Source: Cellulophaga sp. RHA19
Lineage (GTDB): Bacteria; Bacteroidota; Bacteroidia; Flavobacteriales; Flavobacteriaceae
DNA length: 64,000 nucleotides
Direction: 5' to 3'
Assembly: GCF_002813425.1 (NCBI RefSeq)
Contig: NZ_PHUL01000001.1
Span: forward strand, 868,001-932,000
Both the position numbers and the translations under genes were made by a program. The first letter of the stretch is position 1. Each line of letters opens with the position of its first letter. Shown here piece by piece: positions 43,412 through 51,803 of the stretch. Below the pieces are notes generated by a model that was given only the letters and a program-made list of their open reading frames with translations, was not told the DNA's origin and ran no database searches.

Positions 43412-44239
43412 TTAGTCCTTTTTAAGAACATAAATAACAGAAGAATGTTCGTTGGTTCTCATTGCAGATAAATTAGAACGCAAACCTCTGTAAAAAGCGG
43501 TAAACATATTTTGCTTTCCTGTTTTGTATTTTTCAGATAATAGCGAAACATAAAAAGCATCAAACAACATTGGCTTCGTTTTTATAAGTTTCATATTGTG
43601 CTTTGCAAAAATCTTTTTTATAGCAGTTTTAGAAAAATGCCATAAATGCCTTGGTACATCAAAAGCAGCCCAAAACTCTTTATAATGTTTTGCGTCGTAA
43701 CTTTTAAAATTTGGAACTGCAATTATTAAAGTACCATCTTCTGCTAATTTAGATTTTAGCATTTTTATTTGTTCGTCTAAATTTGGCAAATGTTCTAAAA
43801 CGTGCCAAAGTGTAATTACGTTGTATTTTTTTTCTGGTAGTGTTTCTAAACTGCTAAATAAATTCAAACCTTTTTCTGCAGCTTTTTTTCTTGCAGATTC
43901 GTTTGGCTCAACTCCAGCACAAGTCCATTTATTATTTTGTGCCGTAATTAGAAAATCTCCGGTACCCGCACCAACATCCAAAACAGATTTTTCTCCTTTG
44001 GTGTAATATGTAATTAACTGAATCTTTTTTTGCAAACTATAATTTTTTACAGTTTGGTACATTTTGTCTACAACAGTTTCTTTTGCGTCTGTATGAGAAA
44101 TGTAATCTTCACTCTCATAATAAACATCTAAATTTTTTGGTTGCGGTTCTGTAACCAACATATCCAAATCTTCATTATAGTTTAATGTAAAATTTTCTTG
44201 TGTTACAGAATGGTCTTTAGTTTTTAAATAAAAGTTCAT
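43412..44239 (-). CDS. Class I SAM-dependent methyltransferase
   Basis: This 275-residue protein carries motif I VLDVGAGTGDFLITA, the acidic post-I VEPNESARKKA and the motif LWHVLEHLPNLDEQIKMLKSKLAEDGTLIIAVPN, which place it in the Methyltransf_11/23 group. An N-terminal part (DLDMLVTEPQPKNLDVYYESEDYISH) resembles those of methyltransferases acting on surface sugars or quinone-like molecules, but the substrate is unknown. It overlaps the lipoprotein gene upstream by 23 bases. Confidence 0.85.
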   Translation of the reverse strand: MNFYLKTKDHSVTQENFTLNYNEDLDMLVTEPQPKNLDVYYESEDYISHTDAKETVVDKMYQTVKNYSLQKKIQLITYYTKGEKSVLDVGAGTGDFLITAQNNKWTCAGVEPNESARKKAAEKGLNLFSSLETLPEKKYNVITLWHVLEHLPNLDEQIKMLKSKLAEDGTLIIAVPNFKSYDAKHYKEFWAAFDVPRHLWHFSKTAIKKIFAKHNMKLIKTKPMLFDAFYVSLLSEKYKTGKQNMFTAFYRGLRSNLSAMRTNEHSSVIYVLKKD

Positions 44240-44774
44240 TGTAATTGTGCGTAGCTAAATATTCTTTCTTTAATGCACGAAGATAGTTTAAAACTAAAGG
44301 ACGTGAAAGTGAATTTTCATCCAAGCAATCTTTTCCATCATTATCAGTAACATTTATAGCTATAAAATAATTACCATCTATACGTATGCGAGGCTGCTCA
44401 TTAAAAAGATCAGAAGGATTATCATTAGAACCTATAGCTCTATTTGCTAAAACTCCTAAAGTGGGCGTAAATAAGTCTATACTCTTATCTTTCTTTTCCA
44501 CTTCGTAAAACGAAAAGTAATATGGCACATCATTTATAAAAAAAGGAACATTGTAAAAAACATCAGTATTGTATAATTGATATTTTACATCCACATAATT
44601 ATAAAACTCACTTTCAGCTTTTGGATCTTCAAAAATAAAAACTTGGTGCTTGGTTAATCCTCTTTTAAAATTTTTTCCTTTAGCAATTTTATAATCTTCA
44701 ATATTGGGAGAAACACGCAACGGAATACAAGATTGCACAAAAGCTAAAATAACTACTAGGAATAAATTTTTCAT
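44217..44774 (-). CDS. Predicted lipoprotein, unknown function
   Basis: This 185-residue protein has an N-terminal hydrophobic signal with lipobox (MKNLFLVVILAFVQSC, C16). The mature part is rich in Asn, Asp, Phe and Tyr, with FIFEDPKAESEFYNYVDVKYQLYNTDVFYNVPFFINDVPYYF. No family is recognised. Its 3' end overlaps the methyltransferase start by 23 bases, so the two are one unit. It starts at the edge of the A-rich gene-free tract. Confidence 0.7.
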   Translation of the reverse strand: MKNLFLVVILAFVQSCIPLRVSPNIEDYKIAKGKNFKRGLTKHQVFIFEDPKAESEFYNYVDVKYQLYNTDVFYNVPFFINDVPYYFSFYEVEKKDKSIDLFTPTLGVLANRAIGSNDNPSDLFNEQPRIRIDGNYFIAINVTDNDGKDCLDENSLSRPLVLNYLRALKKEYLATHNYNELLFKN

Positions 44775-45867
44775 TTTTATGTTTTTTGATTTGAATGCTT
44801 TTTTATCAGCAACAAAAATTGAACCAGAATTTGGAAGTTGAAAAACTCAAATTATAGCAAACAGCAATAAAATAAAACCAAATTTTTTGAGCACTACTCC
44901 ATTCTAATTTCTTTAAAAAAACACTCTCACTTTTTTACTTTTTTGGGTTGATGAAAAAAATAACTCAAGCAGAAAAAATTAAAAACTATAAAATTAAAAA
45001 ACTTAAAAAACTTAAAAAAATTGAATTTTAAAATGAGATTCTAAATTTTAGAAAGCAAAAAATTAAAAATAAAAATCACTTTTAAAAAATTAGAAAAAGA
45101 GAAAACTAACAACACCCAAAAAGTATAAAAACAAAAAATAAAGAAGCTGAAAATTTTATCTTAAAAAAATTAAAAACGAATAAAAACTAAAATAAAAAAA
45201 GCATCAAAAAAAAGAAAAAAAGAAAACTGAAATAGAATAAAAATTAAAAATAAAATCATTTAAAAAATGAACAGAAATGAAAAAAATAAAAAACAAAAAG
45301 CGATAAAAAAACAGAATTTTAAATCAAAAATAAAGCTCAAAATGAAAGTGTAATTTGAATAAAAAAAAGAAGAGAAAAAAAATAAAAAAAACGAGATAAA
45401 AATGTGTGTGAAATTTAGACAGAAAATAGTTAAAAAAACAAACTCAAAATAAAGAGAGAAATAAAATCTAAACACAAAAAGTAGTGAAGAAAAAAATTCA
45501 AACAAAAATGTAAAATCAACTTTAAAAATAAATTACCAAAAACAAAAATCTAAAAAGATAAAAATAAATCTGAACCAAGAGAGCAAATAAATTAAGCCAA
45601 AGAAATTATTAGATTGAAGATTTAAAAAACAGAAATCTTATGCGAAATAATTTTCAACCCAAAATAAAAAAAGAAAAAACATCATATACTTAAAAGCATA
45701 TTAAAAAACAAAATAAAGGGTTGTGATAAAAAATAAAAATAGAGCTTTTACAAAAGCAAAAAACGAACTCATTTTACATATAAAAAAGCACACAATAAAC
45801 AACTCTACTCTGCCGTTATAACAACCATAAAAAAAACATAAACTAGAATATATTTAAAAACAAAAAA
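44775..45867. other. 1.1-kb extremely A-rich gene-free tract next to parS and mnmG
   Basis: No credible gene is present; the only longer minus-strand frame (45505-45260) encodes almost only Phe, Leu, Ser and Ile and is a product of the composition. Between about 44,940 and 45,780 the plus strand is dominated by A, about 70 percent in the 60 bases sampled at 45241-45300, with few T and very few G or C. Runs such as repeated AAAAAACTT near 45,000 recur about every nine bases. Such A tracts bend DNA and melt easily. No DnaA box of the TTATNCACA type was found. The strand asymmetry differs from all other intergenic DNA here. Confidence 0.8.
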
Positions 45868-45895
45868 CCCAATTGTTCCACGTGGAACAATTGGG
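45868..45895 (-). terminator. mnmG terminator whose stem is a parS-type palindrome
   Basis: A 28-base perfect inverted repeat, CCCAAT on the left and ATTGGG on the right, encloses TGTTCCACGTGGAACA (45874-45889). On the minus strand it is followed by TTTTTTG, the form of a rho-independent terminator 27 bases past the mnmG stop. The inner 16 bases match the ParB-binding parS consensus TGTTNCACGTGNAACA. One element therefore appears to do both jobs. Confidence 0.8.
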
Positions 45896-45921
45896 CAAAT
45901 CTTATGTGCTTTAAACTTAAA

Positions 45922-47790
45922 TTACCTTCCCATAAACACAAGTAAAACACTTATGTCACTTGGTGAAACCCCACTAATTCTGGAGGCTTGCGAGATAGTA
46001 ACTGGTCTAATTGCCTCTAATTTTTCACGAGCTTCATAAGACAAACTCTTTAGTTGTCTATAGTCAAAATTATCCGGAATTTTAATATTTTCTAATCGTT
46101 GCAGCTTATCTGCATTGTTCTTTTCCTTGGCAATATAACCTGCATATTTAACCTGAATTTCGGTCTGCTCCATCACCTCTCTATCTATGTTTTCTTGCTC
46201 AATAAATTGCGCTACAGCATCCAAAGATTTCATATGATCCATAGTAACATTAGGCCTAGAAAAACTCTTAAACATCTTATGAGATTGTTTAACTGGAGCA
46301 GAATTTACAGACTCTAAAATAGGATTTATGTCCTCTGGAACAACACTTGTTTCTCTAAAAAAGTTTACAAATGCATCAGATTTTTTAAGCTTTTCTTCCA
46401 TCCTTTTTAGTCTAGAATCTGATGCTAAACCTATTTTATGACCTAGTGGAGTAAGCCTAATATCGGCATTATCTTGTCTTAATAATGTTCTATATTCTGC
46501 TCTAGAAGTAAACATTCTGTATGGCTCTTCTGTTCCTTTTGTAATTAAATCGTCTATTAAAACACCTATATAAGCCTCGTCTCTATTCAGTATTAAAGGC
46601 TCATTTTCTTTAACTTTTTGGTGCGCATTTATACCTGCCATTAGACCTTGACTTGCTGCCTCTTCATACCCAGTTGTACCATTAATTTGACCCGCAAAAT
46701 ATAGGTTATTTACAAGCTTAGTTTCTAGTGTATGCTTTAATTGTGTAGGCGAAAAATAGTCATATTCTATAGCGTATCCAGGTCTAAAAAACTTCACATT
46801 TTCAAAGCCAACAACAGAGCGTAAAGCTTTAAATTGTACGTCCTCTGGTAGCGAAGTTGAGAAGCCATTTACGTATACTTCTACCGTATCCCAACCCTCT
46901 GGTTCTACAAATAATTGGTGCTTATCTTTGTCTGCAAACCTATTAATTTTATCCTCAATAGACGGACAATAACGCGGTCCTAAACTCTTAATTCTACCGT
47001 TAAACATAGGTGATCTATCAAAGCCTTCGCGCAATAAATCGTGCACTAAAGTACTTGTATGCGTCATATGACAATCTCTCTGATGAGCTAATGTATTGGT
47101 ATTTGTATAGCTAAATTTTTCAGGAATTGCATCACCTGGCTGCACTATCATCTTAGAATAATCTAGTGATCTACCATCTACTCTAGGTGGTGTTCCTGTC
47201 TTCATTCTACCACTTTCAAACCCTAAATCAACCAGTTGTTCTGTGATACCAGTAGCGGCTTTTTCACCTGCTCTACCACCACCTAATTGGCGTTCTCCTA
47301 TGTGAATTAACCCGTTTAAGAATGTGCCATTTGTTAGTACAACAGCCTTAGATCTTATCTCAATTCCTAAGGAAGTTGTTACTCCACAGACCTTATCTCC
47401 TTCTATAATTAAGCCAGAAACCATCTCCTGATAGAAGTCACAATTAGGTGTTCTTTCCAAAGCTAAACGCCATTCTTCAGCAAAACGCATACGGTCATTT
47501 TGCGTCCTAGGACTCCACATTGCAGGTCCTTTTGACTTGTTTAACATCTTAAATTGTATAGCAGATTTATCAGAAATGATACCACTATACCCTCCTAAAG
47601 CGTCAATTTCTCTAACAATTTGCCCTTTTGCAATCCCTCCCATAGCAGGGTTGCAAGACATTTGTCCTATGGTTTGCAGGTTCATTGTAACCAACAAAGT
47701 TTTAGAACCCAAATTAGCCGCAGCAGCTGCTGCTTCTGCACCTGCGTGGCCACCGCCAACTACAATAACATCGTATTCTTTATCAAACAT
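45922..47790 (-). CDS. mnmG: tRNA uridine 5-carboxymethylaminomethyl modification enzyme MnmG (GidA)
   Basis: This 622-residue FAD enzyme works with MnmE to modify U34 of certain tRNAs. The FAD loop is YDVIVVGGGHAGAEAAAAAANLG at the N-terminus; SCNPAMGGIAKGQIVREIDALGG and GRAGEKAATGITEQL are family signatures, as is the C-terminal SGVSPSDISVLLVFMGR. It is the last gene of the DUF4175-ybeY-mnmG unit, starting 4 bases after the ybeY stop. Two parS-type sites lie immediately on either side of it. mnmG sits close to the replication origin in many bacteria, which agrees with the parS sites. Confidence 0.97.
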   Translation of the reverse strand: MFDKEYDVIVVGGGHAGAEAAAAAANLGSKTLLVTMNLQTIGQMSCNPAMGGIAKGQIVREIDALGGYSGIISDKSAIQFKMLNKSKGPAMWSPRTQNDRMRFAEEWRLALERTPNCDFYQEMVSGLIIEGDKVCGVTTSLGIEIRSKAVVLTNGTFLNGLIHIGERQLGGGRAGEKAATGITEQLVDLGFESGRMKTGTPPRVDGRSLDYSKMIVQPGDAIPEKFSYTNTNTLAHQRDCHMTHTSTLVHDLLREGFDRSPMFNGRIKSLGPRYCPSIEDKINRFADKDKHQLFVEPEGWDTVEVYVNGFSTSLPEDVQFKALRSVVGFENVKFFRPGYAIEYDYFSPTQLKHTLETKLVNNLYFAGQINGTTGYEEAASQGLMAGINAHQKVKENEPLILNRDEAYIGVLIDDLITKGTEEPYRMFTSRAEYRTLLRQDNADIRLTPLGHKIGLASDSRLKRMEEKLKKSDAFVNFFRETSVVPEDINPILESVNSAPVKQSHKMFKSFSRPNVTMDHMKSLDAVAQFIEQENIDREVMEQTEIQVKYAGYIAKEKNNADKLQRLENIKIPDNFDYRQLKSLSYEAREKLEAIRPVTISQASRISGVSPSDISVLLVFMGR

Positions 47791-47794
47791 AATC

Positions 47795-48214
47795 TTAATG
47801 TTCCACGTGGAACAATTTAATTTTTTCTTCTTCTTTACTCCTCATTAATGCCGCTTCTTCAGTAGATTTATCCTTGTAACCGGCTAAATGTAGCACTCCG
47901 TGAGCCATAACTCTAAGCATTTCTACATCAAAATCTACCTTAAAATCTACTGCATTTTCTTTTACTCGTTCTACAGAAATGTAAATATCTGAGCTAATTA
48001 CCTTCCCATCTGTATAATCAAACGTAATAATATCTGTATACGTATCGTGATCTAAATACTGCTGATTGATGTTTAGCAGGTAAGCATCATCACAAAAAAT
48101 GTAATTAATATCACCTACTAAATGCTCTTCAGAAGCTATTATCCTATTAATCCAATCGATATACTTGGTATTATCTTTTAGACTAAATTCTGTTTCATAA
48201 TGAAAATCAATCAT
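47795..48214 (-). CDS. ybeY: Endoribonuclease/rRNA maturation factor YbeY
   Basis: This 139-residue protein of the UPF0054 family functions in 16S rRNA maturation. The zinc motif is visible as MAHGVLHLAGYKDKS. The first two His of HGxLHLxGYxH are present, while the third position is Asp, a form I recall as usual in Bacteroidota. The YTDIITFDYTD block is also typical. The last codons, reading LFHVEH, are made of the second parS-type palindrome. Its start overlaps the DUF4175 gene by 8 bases. Confidence 0.93.
   Translation of the reverse strand: MIDFHYETEFSLKDNTKYIDWINRIIASEEHLVGDINYIFCDDAYLLNINQQYLDHDTYTDIITFDYTDGKVISSDIYISVERVKENAVDFKVDFDVEMLRVMAHGVLHLAGYKDKSTEEAALMRSKEEEKIKLFHVEH
47799..47814. 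promoter_or_regulatory. parS-type palindrome inside the ybeY 3' end
   Basis: TGTTCCACGTGGAACA is a perfect 16-base palindrome matching the ParB-binding consensus TGTTNCACGTGNAACA. It is identical to the copy in the mnmG terminator 1925 bp away. It encodes the last residues of YbeY and lies 9 bases upstream of the mnmG ATG. Confidence 0.8.
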
Positions 48215-51200
48215 TGGTTTTAAAATATTTTTGCACTTTATTTTGATAAATTTGCTGCAAAGGTAGTGCTTGTCTATTTAAGATTTCTATTTCGTTACGA
48301 TAATTCTCTAATGCTTCTGGCTTAGTCGTAATAGGATTACTAAACTTATTTTTTGCTTTATTAGCTTCTCTTGTACTTTTTTCTCCTTGTTTTAAAGCTG
48401 CATTTTCTAGCTTCAAAAGCTGGTGTTGTATGTTATTTACTTTAGACTTTGTTCTATTAGTAATGCCATTTTCAAGTAAATCATCTTCAAAATCTTCCAT
48501 TTGTTGTAGCAGTTTTTTAGCCAAATCCTTATCTTCTTTAGCAATCATATCCATTAATTGCTGCTCTAATTCTTGTCTAATTTTTTGTTGCTGCTTATAA
48601 ATCTCATAGATTTCTTTTAATTCACCCTCGGATAAACCAGTTCCACCAGATCCTTTTTGAGAACCTTTTTCACCATTTTTACCTTGAGATCCTTGCTTAC
48701 CTCCTTCTCCATTTTTACCTTTTTCACCCTCTTTACCGCCTTCTCCTTCCTTACCTTTTTCTCCAGATTTACCATTTTCTCCATCAGAACCCGGCTTTTC
48801 TCCACCTGGTTTGTCACCTTCACCAGGTTTTTTTCCTTCAGAAGACTTGGAATCTCCCTGTTTACCCATCTTGTTTTTTAGGTCGTTTTGTGCTTTAATA
48901 ATATCTGGAAGTTGAAAACCTTTTCCTTTTCCTTGGCCTTGACCGGCACCAGATTTCATACTCTGGTTCATATTATCTAACAAATTGGCAAGAAAATCTG
49001 CCAAACTATTAGATGAATTAAGAACATATTTTTGATTTGCAGTAGCTAAATATGACCTGTTTTCTGCAAGTTGCTCTAGTGATTTATCTATATTATAGAA
49101 CACTTCTGTTATATCTTTATTTACTTTTTCTGATATTTCGGCCTGACGTAAAGACAATGCAAAAAGACTATCATCTACGTGCTCAAACAAAGTACGTAAT
49201 TCTTTTTGGCGTTTAATTGTGGTAGAAAACTTTGCAACATCTGTATCTCTAGAGCTTATATCTTCATATAATTGCTCTTGTTTAAAAGAAAAAATAACTA
49301 GATTTTCTAGAATTTGACGCAACATTTCTGCATCTTCAGTAATAGATTCACCACTAGCACCAGATGAAGATTGCTGCATTTGACTGCTCATTTGTTTCAT
49401 TTTATCTGCTGCAGACTTCTGTTTTTTAGCGGCTTTATTACTGGCTTTACTGTCAGATTTAGAAGAATTATCACTCCCCTGTTCTTTATTTAACTCCTCT
49501 AAAGCATCATTTTGATCTTGTTTTACATCATCTTGCTTACTCTTGTCAGCCTTAATATCTAGCGGTTTTTGTAATTTTTGATTGTCCTTTTTTAGTTCAT
49601 CAAGTTCTTTTGTTAAATCTTCAAAGGCTTTATTTAGATTTTCTTGATCTTTTATATCAGAATTTTGATCTTGTTTAAGTTCAGAAAGTGCTTCTTGCTT
49701 CTCTGCAAGCTTCTCCAAATCTTGACCTAACTGCGCCAATTTCTCTGTAACATAGTATTTTTTTGTTAATTCTAACAACTGTTCTAGGTTACGCTCGCTG
49801 TTTTTTTGACTTTTTCCAAGCTCTTCTAAGCGTTTAGTTAACTCTTCTTTATTGATTTTATCGGCGACTTTGTTTAATTCTTCAAGTAATTTTTGATTCT
49901 TTTTTGCTTCCTGCTCCTGACGTTGTAGCCTTTCTTGTAATAATTTATTTTGTTTATCGTCTGTATTACTCTTTTGCAAATTCTCTTTTAACTGCTTGCT
50001 AAACTTTTCCATCATCTGCTCTTGCTGTTGTTGCTTTTGCAAATAGTCTTTAACTTCAGACTGTTCGGTATAATTTAAAGCAGCCTTCTCTTTTTGCTTG
50101 GTATTAAGCTCCTGTAATTTTTCTTTTTGTTCTTTAAAACTATCCAACGAATTATCTAGATTGTTTAACAATTGTTGTTGCTGTTCTAAATCGTTATTTT
50201 TAAGAGCATCAGCATCTAACAGAATAGTACTAAACACTTGACTTTTAGTATTTTTACCATTATGAATGGCATCATTATCAGTAGCTGAAAAATAAAAACT
50301 ATAGTTTGTATTAGGCTCTAAATTTAGGCCAGAAGGGAATGTATAATAAAACTGATTTACATTACTTTTTGGGGTATTTATAGTAATTACTTGTTTAACA
50401 TCAGGCTTATTTACAGGATAACAAACTAATTTTATACTCATCAGTTTATAATCGTCTGATGCAGTACCAGAATAATACAAAATATTAGGGTTTAAAGTAT
50501 CTTTAACCTGATTAACTTGTATAACAGGACTAGCATCTTTTACAACTGTGAATTTGTATCCTAATTTTTCAAAATTGGAAACATTCTCATTTGATGTGCT
50601 AATTACATAATCTGTATTATTATAGATTCTTTTTGAAGAAGAAAAAGAATTATCAATTTTATTAAAACCAATTATGGTATCTTTTAAACCTAAAGAAATA
50701 GTATTAATGTGTGCTCCTTTTATGTTCCAAGTAACCTTGGTACCCTCAGGAAACGTAGCGTTTCCAGTACTTTTAATAGTTTCGGACTTTCTATTTGTAT
50801 AAGCAGGATAAACCAATTCCATATTAAAATCTTCTAAAAATGGAACATTAAGTACTTGTAAACTATACTGTTGAGATGTTACATCATTAGCCTTAAAATA
50901 AAAAGAAGAACTGTTTTGCGGAGCAACAAAAGTATACTCAAAAAAGCCATTGTTTTCTTGTAAAAAAAGTTCTTTACCATCTACAACAATAGCTACATTT
51001 TCTGGTTTAATTTTACCCTGAGTAGTAAGCTTTAGTGTTAAATTTTCACCTTTTAAAACGGTTAACTTATTATTAATCAACTTAAAAGAAAAGGGTGCCG
51101 GTTTTTCAAAAGCCATTTCATAGTTAACAACTCTATCATAAGAACCAAATAAAGAACCTAAATTACCGCTTAACCATACAAGCAGTAAAATAAGAATAGG

Positions 51201-51674
51201 CACTACCAAATACTTGGCGTATTTGAAATTTTCTTTAAAATTTATTGCTCTGACGAAAGGAACAGTATCTAAATTTTGCGAACGTTGCGCAATACTTGCC
51301 AATAATAATTCTGATGAATTGGTATCTTCTGCTAAATCTAATAAATTATACAACTTATCTCCTACCTCAGGAAAATGTTTACCTATTAATAAGGAAGCAT
51401 CTTTGTTTGTAATTCCCTTTTTAAGTTGAAATAAATAAAACAGCGGTGTTAAAATATAGGCATATAATAAGTAAATAGTTACTCCCAAAAGTGCAATTAA
51501 TAGTAATAATCTACCTGTAGAATTAAACCATAAAAGGTACTCAAGCCCCAGTATTACTAATAAAGTAAGTAATCCAAAACTTAAAAAAAGAAGCACTCCT
51601 TTTAGTAATTTTTGGGTATAATACCTCTTAGTAAAGGCCCTTAATTTTTGTAAAATATGGTCTAAACTATTCAA
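48207..51674 (-). CDS. DUF4175 family large membrane protein
   Basis: This 1155-residue protein has two or three N-terminal transmembrane helices (about 20-80) and another near 155-170. An Ig-like beta region follows (about 180-480), then long Gln/Lys/Glu coiled coils (about 490-760). Near residues 950-1020 lies a Gly/Lys/Glu-rich collagen-like stretch with repeated KxGExG units. The C-terminal 120 residues are again helical. This order matches the Bacteroidota family DUF4175, whose function is not known. It heads the operon with ybeY and mnmG and is divergent from gltX. Confidence 0.88.
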   Translation of the reverse strand: MNSLDHILQKLRAFTKRYYTQKLLKGVLLFLSFGLLTLLVILGLEYLLWFNSTGRLLLLIALLGVTIYLLYAYILTPLFYLFQLKKGITNKDASLLIGKHFPEVGDKLYNLLDLAEDTNSSELLLASIAQRSQNLDTVPFVRAINFKENFKYAKYLVVPILILLLVWLSGNLGSLFGSYDRVVNYEMAFEKPAPFSFKLINNKLTVLKGENLTLKLTTQGKIKPENVAIVVDGKELFLQENNGFFEYTFVAPQNSSSFYFKANDVTSQQYSLQVLNVPFLEDFNMELVYPAYTNRKSETIKSTGNATFPEGTKVTWNIKGAHINTISLGLKDTIIGFNKIDNSFSSSKRIYNNTDYVISTSNENVSNFEKLGYKFTVVKDASPVIQVNQVKDTLNPNILYYSGTASDDYKLMSIKLVCYPVNKPDVKQVITINTPKSNVNQFYYTFPSGLNLEPNTNYSFYFSATDNDAIHNGKNTKSQVFSTILLDADALKNNDLEQQQQLLNNLDNSLDSFKEQKEKLQELNTKQKEKAALNYTEQSEVKDYLQKQQQQEQMMEKFSKQLKENLQKSNTDDKQNKLLQERLQRQEQEAKKNQKLLEELNKVADKINKEELTKRLEELGKSQKNSERNLEQLLELTKKYYVTEKLAQLGQDLEKLAEKQEALSELKQDQNSDIKDQENLNKAFEDLTKELDELKKDNQKLQKPLDIKADKSKQDDVKQDQNDALEELNKEQGSDNSSKSDSKASNKAAKKQKSAADKMKQMSSQMQQSSSGASGESITEDAEMLRQILENLVIFSFKQEQLYEDISSRDTDVAKFSTTIKRQKELRTLFEHVDDSLFALSLRQAEISEKVNKDITEVFYNIDKSLEQLAENRSYLATANQKYVLNSSNSLADFLANLLDNMNQSMKSGAGQGQGKGKGFQLPDIIKAQNDLKNKMGKQGDSKSSEGKKPGEGDKPGGEKPGSDGENGKSGEKGKEGEGGKEGEKGKNGEGGKQGSQGKNGEKGSQKGSGGTGLSEGELKEIYEIYKQQQKIRQELEQQLMDMIAKEDKDLAKKLLQQMEDFEDDLLENGITNRTKSKVNNIQHQLLKLENAALKQGEKSTREANKAKNKFSNPITTKPEALENYRNEIEILNRQALPLQQIYQNKVQKYFKTND

Positions 51675-51777
51675 AATGTGTAATATTTAATACCAAGATA
51701 CCTACAGTTTAAGAAAAAGATAGAAAAAAATTGTTAAAAAGTGAGTATAACACTTTAATAGGACAAATAACTAACTG

Positions 51778-51785
51778 TATCTTTG
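51778..51785 (+). promoter_or_regulatory. Putative -7 element of gltX
   Basis: TATCTTTG fits TAnnTTTG and leaves a leader of about 13-15 bases before the ATG at 51804. A TTT at 51754-51756 is the nearest -33 candidate. Confidence 0.45.
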
Positions 51786-51803
51786 TACATATAAATACAA
51801 ATT

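Noticed and set aside
45260..45505. 81-codon minus-strand frame rich in Phe, Leu and Ser in the A-rich tract
   Set aside because: The composition follows directly from T-rich DNA. There is no start context, no recognisable pattern and no neighbouring operon.
44775..45921. Chromosomal replication origin
   Set aside because: The A-rich tract, mnmG and parS sites are suggestive, but no DnaA-box cluster (TTATNCACA) was found and skew cannot be computed here.
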